DNA of 64,000 bases from Gordius sp. MW1 (taxonomy: Eukaryota; Nematomorpha; Gordioida; Gordea; Gordiidae): the NCBI GenBank assembly GCA_964036665.1, contig OZ038526.1, forward strand, positions 12,152,001-12,216,000, given 5' to 3'. This document shows positions 1 to 12,300 of this stretch, one piece after another. The translations under genes and the position numbers were made by a program. The notes beneath the pieces were generated by a model. The model worked only from the letters and a program-made list of their open reading frames with translations, was not told where the DNA came from and did not search any database. Every line of letters begins with the position of its first letter. The first letter of the stretch is position 1.

Positions 1-445
1 AAGTATATATCTTAGATCCTAGCTATATGTAGGTAATTATTTAATAATTTGTAATCATCGATTATATCGTATATATGTATATAAATATATATAATTGTTG
101 TAGACTGAAAGAGTTAATAAAATGATAACCAAAATTTTGTATAGAGGATTAAAGCAAGGTTAATGTATGTTACATTTTTAAAAGCTAATTGATATGGTGA
201 AAGTATATATCTTAGCTATATGTAGGTAATTATTTAATAATTTGTAATCATCAATTATAGCGTATATATGTATATAAATATATATAATATATGTAGACAG
301 AAAGATTTCATATGAGAACCAAAATTTTATTATAGCTTTCTAAATAAATCATGTATACAATATTTATTAAAATTCAGTGAACAATATGTATTATATATAT
401 TCAGTGAACAATATGTATTATATATATTCAGTAAACAATATGTAA
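1..445. repeat. AT-rich direct repeats
   Basis: A roughly 100-bp AT-rich segment (starting AAGTATATATCTTAG, containing ATATATGTATATAAATATAT) at position 1 recurs near position 201 with small indels. It is followed at about 371-440 by three short direct copies of a unit containing TTCAGTGAACAATATGTA. No coding potential is seen. Confidence 0.75.
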
Positions 446-460
446 ATAAACATTTCTTTC

Positions 461-1000
461 TCATGTTGATGCATGTATTTCATGATTTCTGTAATGATCT
501 TGCAAATTTTTGATGCAAGTTTCCTTTTGTATTTCTATCTTCGATTTAAGATTGATCATTTTCCCTTGATTTATCTTTTTGATGTTTGAGTCACTTTCTC
601 GTTGTATTGCTTTAATGTGATCTATGAACTCGTAGATGTTAGGGTGGGATTGTTTTATCATGTGTTTTAATTTGTTGTGGAATCCTTCTATGTGAATATT
701 GTAGGGTTAAAATACTTGGTAATAAATTCCTGGGTTTTTTCCTATCTTTGCTTTGGTATAGGAGTATCGGCCATAAGTCAACACCTGGCCATTTCTTGCT
801 GACTTCGTAAATTCTAAAAAACATGTACAGCCTATATAATTACACTTGCTTAATTTATCTTTAGCTAGAAAATTTCTAAATTCTTGCACAAATGCCATGT
901 AGCAATATGCAAACGATAAGTAGCTAGGTAATCGATAAAATACGAACCGAATTTTGTGCTGCTTTTTGTGACGATTGTGCTGCCTCAACCATGATTCACC
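461..1000 (-). pseudogene. MULE-like transposase C-terminal relic
   Basis: Two adjacent reading frames on the - strand, about 988-707 and 720-461, read as pieces of one protein broken by a frameshift near 710. The second piece contains a motif of the type EGFHNKL...HPNIYEFID, resembling the 'VEGWH...HPTIWKFI' region near the C-terminus of MULE-type transposases. No catalytic triad can be seen because the N-terminal part is missing. The family call rests on remembered motif similarity only. It may relate to the SWIM-domain relic at 23817-24720, though the two pieces do not overlap. Confidence 0.45.
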
Positions 1001-1119
1001 CTGTGCTACTTTGAACCCTATTCCTTTAAATGACTGAATCTGGTACAGTAGACGACTGACCTGTTAGGTGACAACCAATTAAATTACCCGATTTTTAAAC
1101 ACGTGAATGCAACATATTA

Positions 1120-1565
1120 GACTCTAAATCATTATTAAAATTAAAAATTAAAATAATATAGTATAAATATGATATAATACAATGAATGTAATTCAATATA
1201 ATAAATATAATACAAAAGAATAAATACAATATATTACATTATACAATAAATATAATGCATTAAATTAATTTATCATAATACAAAACAATAAATATAATAT
1301 AAGTTTTATAATAATTATCATGCAATAAATATAATATGATTCAATAAATACAAGAAATATTTTATAATGCATTAAATATAATATAATACAAGATAATATA
1401 TTTAATAATATAATTTATATATATAATAAGATACGTATAATCCAATACATTAAATATCAATATAATAAATATAATACAATATAATAAATATTATATAGTA
1501 CAATACAATAATAATAATACAATGCATTAGATAATATAATAAATATAATACCATATATTGTATTA
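1120..1565. repeat. AT-rich low-complexity tract
   Basis: About 450 bp made almost only of variants of AATAAATATAATACAAT, a degenerate minisatellite or simple-sequence expansion. There are no open frames of note. Confidence 0.8.
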
Positions 1566-1621
1566 TATAGTAGTCAAAAACATAGAAGGTAACCTTATAC
1601 CAGCCCAAGAGGTGTTGGAAA

Positions 1622-1718
1622 CATGGGCGTAGCTAGGTTTTAGGGGGAAGCGAAAGTTGTTTAGGTTCATTTAGGGAGGGGCAAACACAATTTTTTTTAT
1701 TTTAAGGGTCTTTGTATT
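1622..1718. mobile_element. MITE fragment hosting the BEL insertion
   Basis: Starts CATGGGCGTAGCTAGG, resembling the ends of the elements at 12512 and 51210 (CATGGGCGTACCCAGG). It then has a G-rich stretch and a T-rich stretch ending GGGTCTTTGTATT, where the BEL/Pao element has inserted. The interrupted sequence resumes after 7395 with GTATTGAAG. An uninterrupted paralog lies at about 51480-51535. No clear right end is found downstream of 7400. Confidence 0.55.
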
Positions 1719-2009
1719 TGTTAACAAAATGTTAACATGAAAAGAGCATACGACAAGAAGCACCAATGACATTCATTCATTCGCACTCCATTTATTATTC
1801 ACATATCAGCAATCCCTAAACTTTCTCCCTGTTAACACATTTTAACAATCACGTCATCACCACACATTTTATAATCAATCATATTCATTCGCATTCCATA
1901 ACAATACATATTAAGCAAGTTTTCACATTCGCAATCTCACATGTTATACGTTTTTACTTCATTCACATAAATTCAATCTAAAACATTTAAATAAACAAAA
2001 TCATTAACA
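1719..2009 (+). repeat. 5' LTR of BEL/Pao element
   Basis: 291 bp, beginning TGTTAACAAAATG and ending TCATTAACA. It has the same length as the LTR at 7105-7395. An AATAAA hexamer lies near its 3' end (about 1990), a likely polyadenylation signal for the element's transcript. Confidence 0.93.
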
Positions 2010-2012
2010 TTT

Positions 2013-2029
2013 TGGGCCTTCGAGCCGGA
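2013..2029 (+). other. Primer-binding site, tRNA-Tyr type
   Basis: TGGGCCTTCGAGCCGGA begins 3 nt after the 5' LTR. It matches the complement of the 3' end of animal tRNA-Tyr (TGGTCCTTCGAGCCGGA, from memory) except for one base. This is where reverse transcription would be primed. Confidence 0.75.
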
Positions 2030-2051
2030 TCCAGCACTTGGATTATTAAAT

Positions 2052-2983
2052 ATGAAACCTAAGGTAGATTCCAAAAGAACAGATATTCTGCACACCATAA
2101 CTCGTCTTCTCCAGTTTTGCTCAGAAACAGCTGATTCCCTTAATTTAATCTGCAGACTGGATGATTTAAAATTTTCTCACAACAAATTTGTGAATTTAAG
2201 TGAAGGTATTTCAAAGGAAGGAGGTGATTGTCAACAGATTTTGGAGCTCGAGGATAGGTACTATGAGGCTGTAGCTAAGGTACAAGCAAAAATCAATAAT
2301 CTTAACCAGAGTAATTTAGCTGCTTTGTCTAAACCTAAACTTCCATCTATAGATTTGCCACAGTTTGGTGGCAAATATGAGGACTGGATCAATTTTTCTG
2401 GTCTATTTAAGACTTTGATCCATGAAAACAACAATGTCAGTAATATTGAAAAATTAAACTATTTAAAATTATCAATTAAGGGCCCTGCAGCAAATATCAT
2501 TGAATCATTAGAAATTACATCCCAAAGTTATGAAGTGGCCTGGGATTTACTTCAGAAAAGATATAACAATAAACGTTTTATCATTAATCAACACATCAAG
2601 GCCTTATTTCAGTTGGGTACTATTAAAAGAGAATCAGGCCAAGAGCTTCGCCATCTACTTGACAACATTTTAAAACATACCCGTGCCCTGAAATCACTAA
2701 ATTGCCCAGTTGACCATTGAGACGACCTGCTTATATTTCTTTTAACCAACAAGTTAGACTCAATCACTGTTAAGGTTTGGGAAACTCAATAAAAATGGAT
2801 GAAACTCCAACCTTTACAACCTTTACAGAATTTTTATCACAAAGGTGCCTTGTTCTAGAAATTATTAATAAAATGGACCAAGTCGAACCTATCACCAAAT
2901 TCGCTGCTTACAGATCCTCAATCAACCTTGCTACTTCTAATCCTTCATGTGTAATATGCAATCAGTCACATTTTGTATACTAG
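2052..2983 (+). pseudogene. BEL gag, broken
   Basis: The frame starting at 2052 reads 222 residues with the DUF1759-type gag signature (LPxFGGKYEDWINF at about residues 105-120). It ends at TGA 2718-2720, which lies in a conserved stretch and looks like a former tryptophan codon. Downstream coding continues, changes frame near 2780-2795, then runs to an in-frame TAG at 2981 inside the CxxC...H...C zinc knuckle. The gag of this family binds RNA and builds the particle. At least two stops and one frameshift make it non-functional. Confidence 0.85.
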
Positions 2984-4003
2984 TGTGAAATATTTTTAAA
3001 TAGTTCAATTAATGAAAAATATAAATGGGTCAAGAAAAATGTTTTGTGCCTGAACTGTCTTAGGCAAAACCATAATGCCTATCAATGCAGGACCGGAACT
3101 TGTAAGGTTTGCCAGAAAAGGCATAATACCTTACTGCATAGGTCAGAATTGACTTATGGCAATTTGCATGAGTCGGCAAACAATACATGCTATGGTCAAA
3201 ATTCGCAAATTCTTCTGCCACCAACGGCCATTGTGGAAATACAAGATTCAAAAGGTGTATTTCATTCGTGCCGGGCATTGTTAGACTCAGGCTCACAATC
3301 AAACTTTATCACCACGAACTTGGCCAATACATTACAAAACAAGCAACATCCCACATCAGTATCTATAGGTTGCATCAATCAAATTCATGCCCCAATCAAC
3401 TCATACATTTTTACTTGCCTAAAATTTAAATCTAGCCAATTCAACGAATTAACAAAGTTTTTTGTAATCGACAAGATAACATCAAACTTGCCTTTACTCT
3501 CTTTTCCTAAATCAAATGTATCCATCCCCGATAACATCACTCTTGCAGATCCAAGTTTTAATAATTCAAGTACATTGGATATTCTTATTGGTGCCGAGTT
3601 ATTTTGGGACTTATTAAGGGCAGAGCAATTACAATTTGGTAAAGGCCGGTTGGTACTACAAAACACAAAACTTGGTTGGGTAGTTTCAGGCCCCTGCCCT
3701 CCTTACAACATAAGTGTCCCAATCGAAACGAAGCTATGTAACATATCCACGCACTCATTGCAAAATCAATTAACTAAATTTTGGGACATAGAAGAAATTA
3801 ATCAAAAATTACCGATAAGTGAGGAGGAGGCTGAATGTGAAAAAATATTTGAAACGACTTATGTACGTGACACAATTGGAAGATTTATTGTGCACCTTCA
3901 ACTTAGGGCTAATGTCAATCAAATTGGAAGTACCTACCAATTAGCCCTACACAGATTTCTTTCCCTTGAAAGAAAATTAACAAAAAACAAACTGTTATAT
4001 TAA
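2984..4003 (+). pseudogene. BEL zinc knuckle and aspartic protease
   Basis: In frame with the end of gag. It contains further cysteine/histidine motifs (LNCLRQNHNAYQC, CKVCQKRHN), then an aspartic protease domain of the A17 type with active-site motif LLDSGSQSNF at about 3280-3310. The protein would cleave the polyprotein. It stops at TAA 4001-4003, after which homologous coding continues in the same frame, so this is a single-codon nonsense change rather than a domain boundary. Confidence 0.85.
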
Positions 4004-6436
4004 GAATACACCAAATTTATTCATGAATACAAAAACCTAGGCCATCTCATTCCCACAAATTGTAATAAACACTCTGAACTCCCTGTGTTTTATTTACCCC
4101 ATCATGCAGTTTTCAAACTAGATAGCCTCACCACTAAATTGAGAGTAGTCTTTGATGGCTCGGCTAAATCTTCTTCGGGAGTTTCTTTGAATGAAACTCT
4201 TATGGTTGGTCCTAAGGTTCAACAAGACCTTATACCTATTCTCTTGAGATTTCGCAAACACAACATTGCAATTACTTCGGATATAGAAAAGATGTACCGA
4301 CAGATTCTGATAACCCCGAAACATACCCAATTACAAAGAATATTATGGCGAGATGACAAGTCACATCCAATTAAATCATATGATCTCTTGACTGTCACCT
4401 ATGGAACCTCGGCGGCTCCCTATTTAGCAACCAAGACTCTTCAACAATTGGCAGAAGATGAATCCATAAGGTTTCCCATTGGATCTTCCAAGGCTAAGGA
4501 GGATTTCTATGTGGATGATTTACTAACCGGAGCTTCTAATATTCCTGAGGCCAAGGAAATTATCCTTCAAATTCAAACACTGTTAATTAAGGGCGGTTTT
4601 AAGTTAAGGAAGTGGGCCACAAACTCAACTTCCTTATTCGATCATTTGTCGACAATATCCAATGATGACATTATACCATTAGACAAACACAACAACACCA
4701 AAACTTTAGGAGTATTTTGGAATCCGCTCACTGACAATATCAGATTCAACCTAACGTCGGAAGTCGAGGACAAGGGAATGTCAAAACGAAGGATTTTATC
4801 AAAAATAGCGCAAATCTTTGATCCGCTTGGATTAATAGGTCCAGTTCTAACAAGAGCAAAGTTATTCATGCAACAACTTTATAAGCTTGAAATGTCATGG
4901 GACGAAACATTGCCGGAACAGTTTGTAAAAAAATGGGATTCTTTTGAAAATCAATTCACATCACTTAGCGCACTCGACATTCCTCGTCGTGTTATCACAC
5001 ATTGTAACCCCGCAACTATTGAAATTCATGGCTTTTGTGATGCTAGTGAAATTGCTTATGGGGCATGCATCTACATTCGTTCGGGTGAGGATGGAAAATG
5101 GGCAAGCAGATTGTTATGTTCCAAGTCTCGAGTAGCGCCAATAAGAAGCATTTCAATTCCAAAACTCGAACTATGTGGTGCTTTGTTCTTAACAAAATTA
5201 CTAAATAGAGTGCTCTTATCTCTACAGCTATCGGTGTCTGCGACAATATGTTGGACTGATTCTACAATAGTTCTAGCATGGCTGAAAGGCTCTCCATGTG
5301 ATTGGAACACGTTCGTGGGTAACAGAGTGTCAAAAATACAGGAATTTAAAAATTACCAATGGAGTCACATCAGAACCTGCGAGAATCCAGCTGATGTATT
5401 ATCAAAAGGTTGCTCACCAGCTGAACTAATTAATAATAATAGATGGTGGGTAGGACCTGCATGGCTTTCTACTAATTATACGGTTAAACCAAATCCCCTA
5501 AGTGAAACATCGAACATTCCCGAAAGCAAAATTGTCAGCTTAACAACTACAGTAGAGCCCGACTCAAGTTTAAATCAATATTCAAGCTTTCGCAAACTCA
5601 CACGGATTGTTTCATATTGTTTAAGATTTTACACTAATACAAAACATAAGGCCCGCAACAGCGGCCAATCGTACAACAAATCATTGTCTACCAACGAGCT
5701 TGATAATGCAAGGCTAACAATATTAAAAATTGTGCAAGAGAATGAATTTCCATCAGATATAATTTCATTACGCAAATCAAATAAGGTTGTTGATAATAGC
5801 AAATTATTGTGTTTAAACCCCTTCTACCACGAAGGGTTAATTAGAGTAGGCGGTAGACTTGAAAATGCAAACATCCCCTTTTCGCAAAAACACCCAATTC
5901 TTCTTCCTAGAAACCACCATGTCACCTATCTAATAATTAAAATGTATCATGAAGATTTTTTTCATACTGGGATACAAAACACTTTAGCTAATATACGTAC
6001 TGTGTACTGGCCTGTCAATGCTCGATCGATTGTTAAGAACGTAATACGAAAATGTGTTACATGTTTTAAAACCAATCCAAGAGGGGAAAAATACTTAATG
6101 GGTAATCTTCCAAAAGGCCGAGTTTTACCAACCAAGCCGTTTTACCACACAGGGTTAGACTATTTTGGGCCTCTTTTATTGCGGGAAGGAAGAAGACGGA
6201 ATAGTAAGGTCAGCAAATCGTATGCTGCTATATTCATATGTTTTAACACCAAAGCAGTTCATATTGAATTAGTATCAGATCTTACAACAAATGCCTTTTT
6301 AAACGCACTTAAGCGTTTTGTTGCCAGAAGAGGCCAACCAGCCTACTTATATTCAAATAATGCGACTACATTTATAGGGGCCAACAAGAAATTGTTTCAT
6401 CTACAACTTTGCTTACAGGCAAAAACCAAGAAATAA
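4004..6436 (+). pseudogene. BEL reverse transcriptase, RNase H, integrase
   Basis: A 783-codon open stretch (from 4085) preceded by same-frame coding back to the 4001 stop. The RT catalytic box YVDD lies in FYVDDLLTGA at about 4505-4535. The RNase H-like region follows (GFCDASEIAYGACIY, then ELCGAL, then TDSTIVLAWL). The integrase has an H2C2 zinc-binding motif (H..DFFHTG through CVTCF, about 5945-6065) and the start of the DDE core (GLDYFGP). It stops at 6436, where homologous coding shifts frame. The long undamaged stretch contrasts with the broken gag. Confidence 0.9.
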
Positions 6437-7121
6437 TAGAATCTAAATGCGTTGAAGAAGGTATAACCTGGACCTTTATTCCGCCTAGTCCTCATTTTGG
6501 CGGGTTGGGGAGGCAGCAGTTAAATCAATAAAACACCATTTAAGAAGGATTATTGGGACCGCACATGTAACATACGAAGAAGCTACAACCCTATTGATCC
6601 AAATTGAGGCTATTATAAACTCGAGACCTCTTACCCCATTGTCTGACGACCCAAATGACTTAGCATGTCTCACTCCTGCCCATTTTTTAATCGGAACATC
6701 ATTTGCTTCAATTCTTGAAAGGGATTGGACCAATGCAAAGGTTAATACGTTATCAAGATGGCAACACATTGAATTGCTTAGGCAACAATTTTGGCGCCGA
6801 TGGTCAAGAGAATACTTAAACCAGCTACAAATGCGCAGAAAATGGAATAAGTCATCGGTTGGAGTTAGGGTCGGCCAACTTGTCATAATCAAAGATGATA
6901 ATATGCCTCCGGTAAAGTGGCCTCTAGGACGTATCCAAATTATTCACCCTGGTGCAGATGGAAGTGTAAGGGTAGCTACTATCAAAACTATTGGAGGTCT
7001 TATCAAAAGACCAGTTGCCAGACTTCACGTCTTACCAATTGATGACAACATTAATGACTTGCCCGATTTAAAGGACTCCACAACTTTCGCGGGGGGGGGC
7101 AGAATGTTAACAAAATGTTAA
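6437..7121 (+). pseudogene. BEL integrase C-terminal part (DUF5641-like)
   Basis: After the break at about 6430 the coding sequence resumes through WTFIPPSPHFGG (about 6465-6505) and, after a further frame change, runs open from 6594 to 7121. It includes the NSRPLTPL segment that follows the catalytic glutamate region in BEL integrases, then a WP-containing DUF5641-like tail. The last codons run into the 3' LTR. At least two frameshifts separate it from the RT frame. Confidence 0.85.
7091..7104 (+). other. Polypurine tract of BEL element
   Basis: GGGGGGGGGCAGAA lies directly before the 3' LTR, the expected priming site for plus-strand DNA synthesis. Confidence 0.8.
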
Positions 7122-7395
7122 CATGAAAAGAGCATATGACAAGAAGCACCAATGACATTCATTTATTCGCACTCCATTTATTATTCACATATCAGCAATC
7201 CCTAAACTTCCTCCCTGTTAACACATTTTAACAATCACATCACCACCACACATTTTATAATCAATCATATTCATTCGCATTCCATAACAATACATATTAA
7301 GCAAGTTTTCACATTCGCAATCTCACATGTTATACGTTTTTACTTCATTCACATAAATTCAATCTAAAACATTTAAATAAACAAAATCACCAACA
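7105..7395 (+). repeat. 3' LTR of BEL/Pao element
   Basis: 291 bp, TGTTAACAAAATG to TCACCAACA, followed by the GTATT target duplication at 7396-7400. Confidence 0.93.
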
Positions 7396-7400
7396 GTATT

Positions 7401-8571
7401 GAAGAAATGGATTATTGCCATTTAAATTTAAAACAAAATTGAAAAATTATTTAAAAAATGGATTTAGAACAATAGAAACTTTATGACTCAAAAAACAAAG
7501 GGTTAAGACTTTCTGAACTTTGGACAACTCTAATTTTTATGCCCAATTTAAAAATTCATGAACTTATACCAATATCTATTTATAAACTGACTATTTTAAA
7601 CTTTACCCTTTCATTCCAAAATAATTTTACAAACTAGGAAAACTTATAGGAACTCTCATTTTTTACACAAAATTTACTATTGAGGCTGATAAAATTTTTG
7701 TTTTAAAAATTTACATTTAGATTTTTTTTTATATTCTTTATTCTAACCTTCTATGATGTATTTATATTCAAAAAAATTAAATTGAAGTGCAAAAATAGAA
7801 AATAAGTAACTTTTTAACTTTAAAAACCTAGGGCCAAAATTCCATAAGTTCGGACATCTCTATTTTTTAGGTTTTTTTATGCCGAATTGTCTGTATTTAG
7901 AGTTCTAACCTTATTTTATATAATATTATTAATATTAATAAATTAATGAAAATAGAAAAAAATTTTATGAGCCAAATTAATACCATAGGTGAAAATTTTA
8001 AACATTGTACTAATTTAGGATATAAAATTACTTGTTTGAATACCCAAAGTAAAATATTAATTTACTGATATGAGTTAAAATACTATGCCTTAATACAACC
8101 AAGTTAGAGCTATTTAAAGTTTGGGGTCATCTTGACCCCCTTTACCATCCGTGTTAGGATTTTGACCTGACCAACAGAGGAATTTGGCTGTGCCAGTGCT
8201 TAGGCGTGCTGGTGCTTGACATCCTCTAATGTTCAATATGATGCCTTAAAAATTTATCTATGGTTGGAATACAAATGGGTGTGTTAGTCTTAGAACAAAT
8301 TGAGAAAAGCAAAAATATTTTACTTATTTAATAATTAGTAATAATTTTGACACTTAATAAATAGTTAGTAAATAAGCCGTTAACTATTAAGGCAAAGCAG
8401 TATTTAATATAGTATTTTTTTATTTTCATAAAAAATTATGTGTAAATTTATAAAAATTTTAATTTAAATATTATATATTGAACATTATGTAGATTTATAG
8501 ATAAGAATTTGTTTAGTTCAAAAAAAGCCTTATAATATATGAAATATAATGTTAAAAAATGGTACATATTT
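7401..8571. other. AT-rich sequence without recognisable gene
   Basis: Nearly 1.2 kb with no open frame of interest and no repeat family I recognise. A less AT-rich patch at about 8125-8225 (containing GGGGTCATCTTGACCCCC, a small inverted repeat) is the only distinct spot. Confidence 0.6.
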
Positions 8572-9240
8572 AATGCTATGAATAGGTAATATTTCGTGGT
8601 GACAGACGTGAGGTCAACCATGGGTTTGAGCTTTAATTGTTATTCTTTTTAAAATTCATTGTTTTATCATTGACTAATCTAAAGTTTCAAAAAATATGCA
8701 CATAAAATTCTTTGAAAATTGGACAGCTTGAGTTGGAAGATCAATGAACTGAGATTACAACTATTACTATTATAATGATTAAAAAAAAGCACATAAATTT
8801 ACTTGATGAAGACAAGATTGAACTTGTTACAACTAATATAAACATATGTGCAAATCTATCAAATAATATTGGTTTTTATCACTTGGTTATCACTTTGTTT
8901 TTTCTTTACTAATGCAATGAATAGGTAATATTTTGGTGACAGATGTGAGGTCAACCATAGGTTTGAGCATTAATTGTAATTCTTTTTAAAATTCGTTGTT
9001 TTAACATTGACTAATCTAAAGATTAAAAAAATATGCTCATAAAATACTTTGAACATTGGACAGCTTAAGTTGGAAGATCAATGAATTGAGATTACAACTA
9101 TTACTATTATAAAGATTAGAAAATAGCACATAAATTTACTTGATGAAAACAAGATGGAACTTGTTACAACTAATATAAACATATGTGCAAAGCCATCAAA
9201 TATTGGTTTTCATCACTTGGTTATTACTTGTTTTTTTCTC
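8572..9240. repeat. Tandem duplication, about 339-bp unit
   Basis: Two direct copies, 8572-8910 and 8911-9240, both start AATG(C)TATGAATAGGTAATATT or its close variant and run in parallel through GGTCAACCAT, TTGGACAGCTT and TTGATGAA.ACAAGAT. They differ by scattered substitutions and small indels. The second copy ends just before the probable 5' region of the TIPIN gene. Confidence 0.85.
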
Positions 9241-9373
9241 CAGTCGCGCCCATTCGAAGCGCGCATAAATCTGTAACCTAGTTGGTTGTAGCCCAACAGG
9301 TCAGTCGCCTACTGTACAGAAGCGAAATGACTTTTTTCGGTTATTTCATTATCTCTGCTGCTTAATGTTAAAC

Positions 9374-12300
9374 ATGGAAGAACATATCAATAATGATGAA
9401 ATGCCGGAAAAGGGTAACCCACAATTATTTGATATTTACAAGTATTTGTATAGCTAATCAAAGTAATTTAATACAACTCACGCTTGACGATTATGAAAAT
9501 GTCGAGAAAAAAAAACGGATTTTATCACATAGGCCCAAATTTGATGAAAATGTGTATAAACCATACAGGAATTATTTACTTTGTAAAGTTTATTAGGTTT
9601 GAAAGGTATAAAGGTATTACCCCATGCTTTTAATAATTTAGTATTCAAAGGATTGGGACATGAAGTATATAAACTATAAATAAATGCTTATGTTAGCCTT
9701 ACATATTTTTTAGAAAGAAGATTTAGATGCAATTTTATGTGCATATGAACATTGGGCTCTACGTTTATTTCCAAAATTTGTGTTTAATGATATAATTGAA
9801 AGAATTGAAAATTTAGGACACAAAAGAAGTGTTAAAGTATTATAAATTCCTAATAAAATTAAAATAACAATAGGTAGCCCTGTTAGATCTTCATAATAAT
9901 ACTAACAATTACTTGAATGGCCATTTTGCTCATAGGTTAAGTGACCTAGATGATAACATCGATATACATATTTTTAATAATAATGAGATGTCAATGGGCA
10001 TTGATGAGACAAATAGTAAATATCATTATGACCATACATTCTTGATTGGACATCTTCCAAATATATTCATAGCATAAATTGTTTTAATTACTAATTTATT
10101 GATTTGTAAAAAATATGTTTATGAATTTTAGATATAGATCATCAAAGTTCCATAGAAACTCCTGTGGTAGTATGTTTTTGTATTATATATTTTTTTTTAA
10201 TTTTTACCGCTTTATTAAAGCCTTTACATTAGTTTATTTATAAAAGGCAAACATTAACATATTTCTATAACTTATGACTTAAATTATATGATTTTTATTA
10301 TTTTGTAGTTTAGATAATTTAAATGAAATTTATAGAAAATACATTTATGCAATATTATTGTTACTAGGCAAAATTATACTGTTTTTATTTATAATACAGG
10401 ATTTTAGAGATTTTTGGATTATAGATACTTTATTAAATTATTATGGATCATAATTATAAATAATTTGCAAACTTTAATATGTATTGTTTTAAGTTTTTAA
10501 AATTATATGTGCATTATATCTAACATAAGGACTTCCAAAAATGTCTTAAAACCAGCAAAAGGTTACAAAATGATTTGGGTGTTAGCATTGTTAAATTTAA
10601 TATTTTGGACCTTTTCCAACTTTTGAGCTGGTCTCACCAACATTTTTTGCTATATAAATTTATGTAAATTTATATATTCATGTTTAAACTTTTGTTGGGC
10701 CTAGTCCCTTCATTAAATTTATTTGTTTTCATATCTACAGATCTTTTCCCTCTTTTTCGTACAAGTTTTATCATCCTAGCTACGCTCTAGATTACCATGG
10801 TGCCCTATCAACTCGCCAAAAACAATCTCGCCGAATTTAATGTCCCCCAGCTTAAAATCGTCCCCATTCAACCAATCACAAATTGGGGGACCTTTTTTAG
10901 CTGGGGGACATTAAATTCGGCGAGATTGTTTTCGGCAAGTTGACGGGCCACCGATTACCATACCATCTTAATTTATGTTGCAAGCTTTGTTTCCAAAGAC
11001 TCGCCAAAGTCTTTTTCACATTCATCCTAGTACAGGCGCGTAGCCAGGATTTCCTCCCAAGGGGGGGGGGGAAATCTCCAAAAAAAATTTATAACATTTT
11101 TATTTCAACATCAAAATTATAAAATTTGGTTTATAAATAATTAATTTGGTCAGTTACGTTGCACAACTATAAAAATAAACTTTAGATCTAAAATGTTTTA
11201 TTTTTTAATAAACCCCCCCCCCCTTGTATTTCCGCCACTGTCCTAGTATATTCATATAAACTAAGGGTATGTATTGTTCTTCCCTTTTCTGCATAGCCCA
11301 TGATTCAAACTTCAGATCTTTAGCCCTACTTAAATCATTTTGTCACACCTAATTATGGGTGTATCCAGAATTTGAATGAATGGGGAAAGGAAGGGTAAAA
11401 TGATTCTATCCTATAAATTGTGATTTTAATGGATATAATTTAAATCAACATTCTTATTTAATTAGAACGCATAAGAATAGTTTATCATCAATGTTAATAT
11501 ACGCAAGTATTGTTATTATTGAATCTCTCGTAAAGAACGAATGTGATTTAGTTATGAAAAATATGTTTTAATAAAAATATTAATTACTCATAAAAATTTT
11601 TGAATTGGTGTGGCATTAATCAAAAAGTCGGATAGTATTGGGGAGGCAAAGAGAGCCGCAAAAAAGTTGCAGTAGTGAAGAATGCCGCGCACACCGAGAT
11701 GGCCGATAGGCTTATGTACAAATTGGCCAAGAGAGAAGAAATGTCGCGGTGTCTGAGTTCTTAAAATAGTCAAAAACGAGAAGGATCAAACCTTATGTAG
11801 GAAGAAATTTATAAATATTGCAAATGACAAAGATTCCCTTCCCGATATTGAGCCAAAAATTATGAACTTTTTAGGAGGATATGAACAAGATGAAAGCTAG
11901 AGAACTGCACGGGTGACCCGAGTTCGGGTCAAAAATTTTGAATTGTCTTCTGGTCGGATTGGGTTGGAAATTTTGAAATGCTTTCGGGTCCGGGTTGAAA
12001 ATTTTGATATGCTTTCGGGTCGTGTTGGATTTAAAGTGTCGGGTCAAGGTTATTATATTGCAGAATACACGGGACATATCTTTAAAAATAATGCTATTAT
12101 GTATAATATTTTTTAATTAATATCGAAATTTATAATTGAAGATCATTCATTAAGTTAATTTGAATTCCTTTTGTTTTTTTAAATCTGATTGTTTTAATTT
12201 GAACGCAAATTTAAACTTGACTCGAGAAAATATCAACAAAATAATATTTTTAAATAGTGTGAAGTGGTAGTATTTATTTTAAGCTACATAAATATATATT

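Larger units (their letters stand above)
1719..7395 (+). mobile_element. BEL/Pao LTR retrotransposon, near complete
   Basis: This 5,677-bp element has two 291-bp LTRs that differ at about seven positions by my count, all transitions (around 2.4%). Both LTRs start TGTTAACA and end in CA. A 5-bp target duplication GTATT lies at 1714-1718 and 7396-7400. The internal order is primer-binding site, gag, aspartic protease, reverse transcriptase, RNase H and integrase, which is the Pao/BEL order. The coding region carries several stops and frameshifts, so the copy is not autonomous. It is inserted in an older MITE fragment. Confidence 0.93.

Noticed and set aside
3060-3302. Minus-strand frames inside the BEL element, and similar ones inside other coding regions
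   Set aside because: Shadows of the real coding frame on the other strand.
9583-9596. A 14-nt GT...AG segment in TIPIN that could be read as an intron
   Set aside because: A 35-nt intron (9554-9588), phase 2, gives a better, gap-free match to the Swi3 domain.
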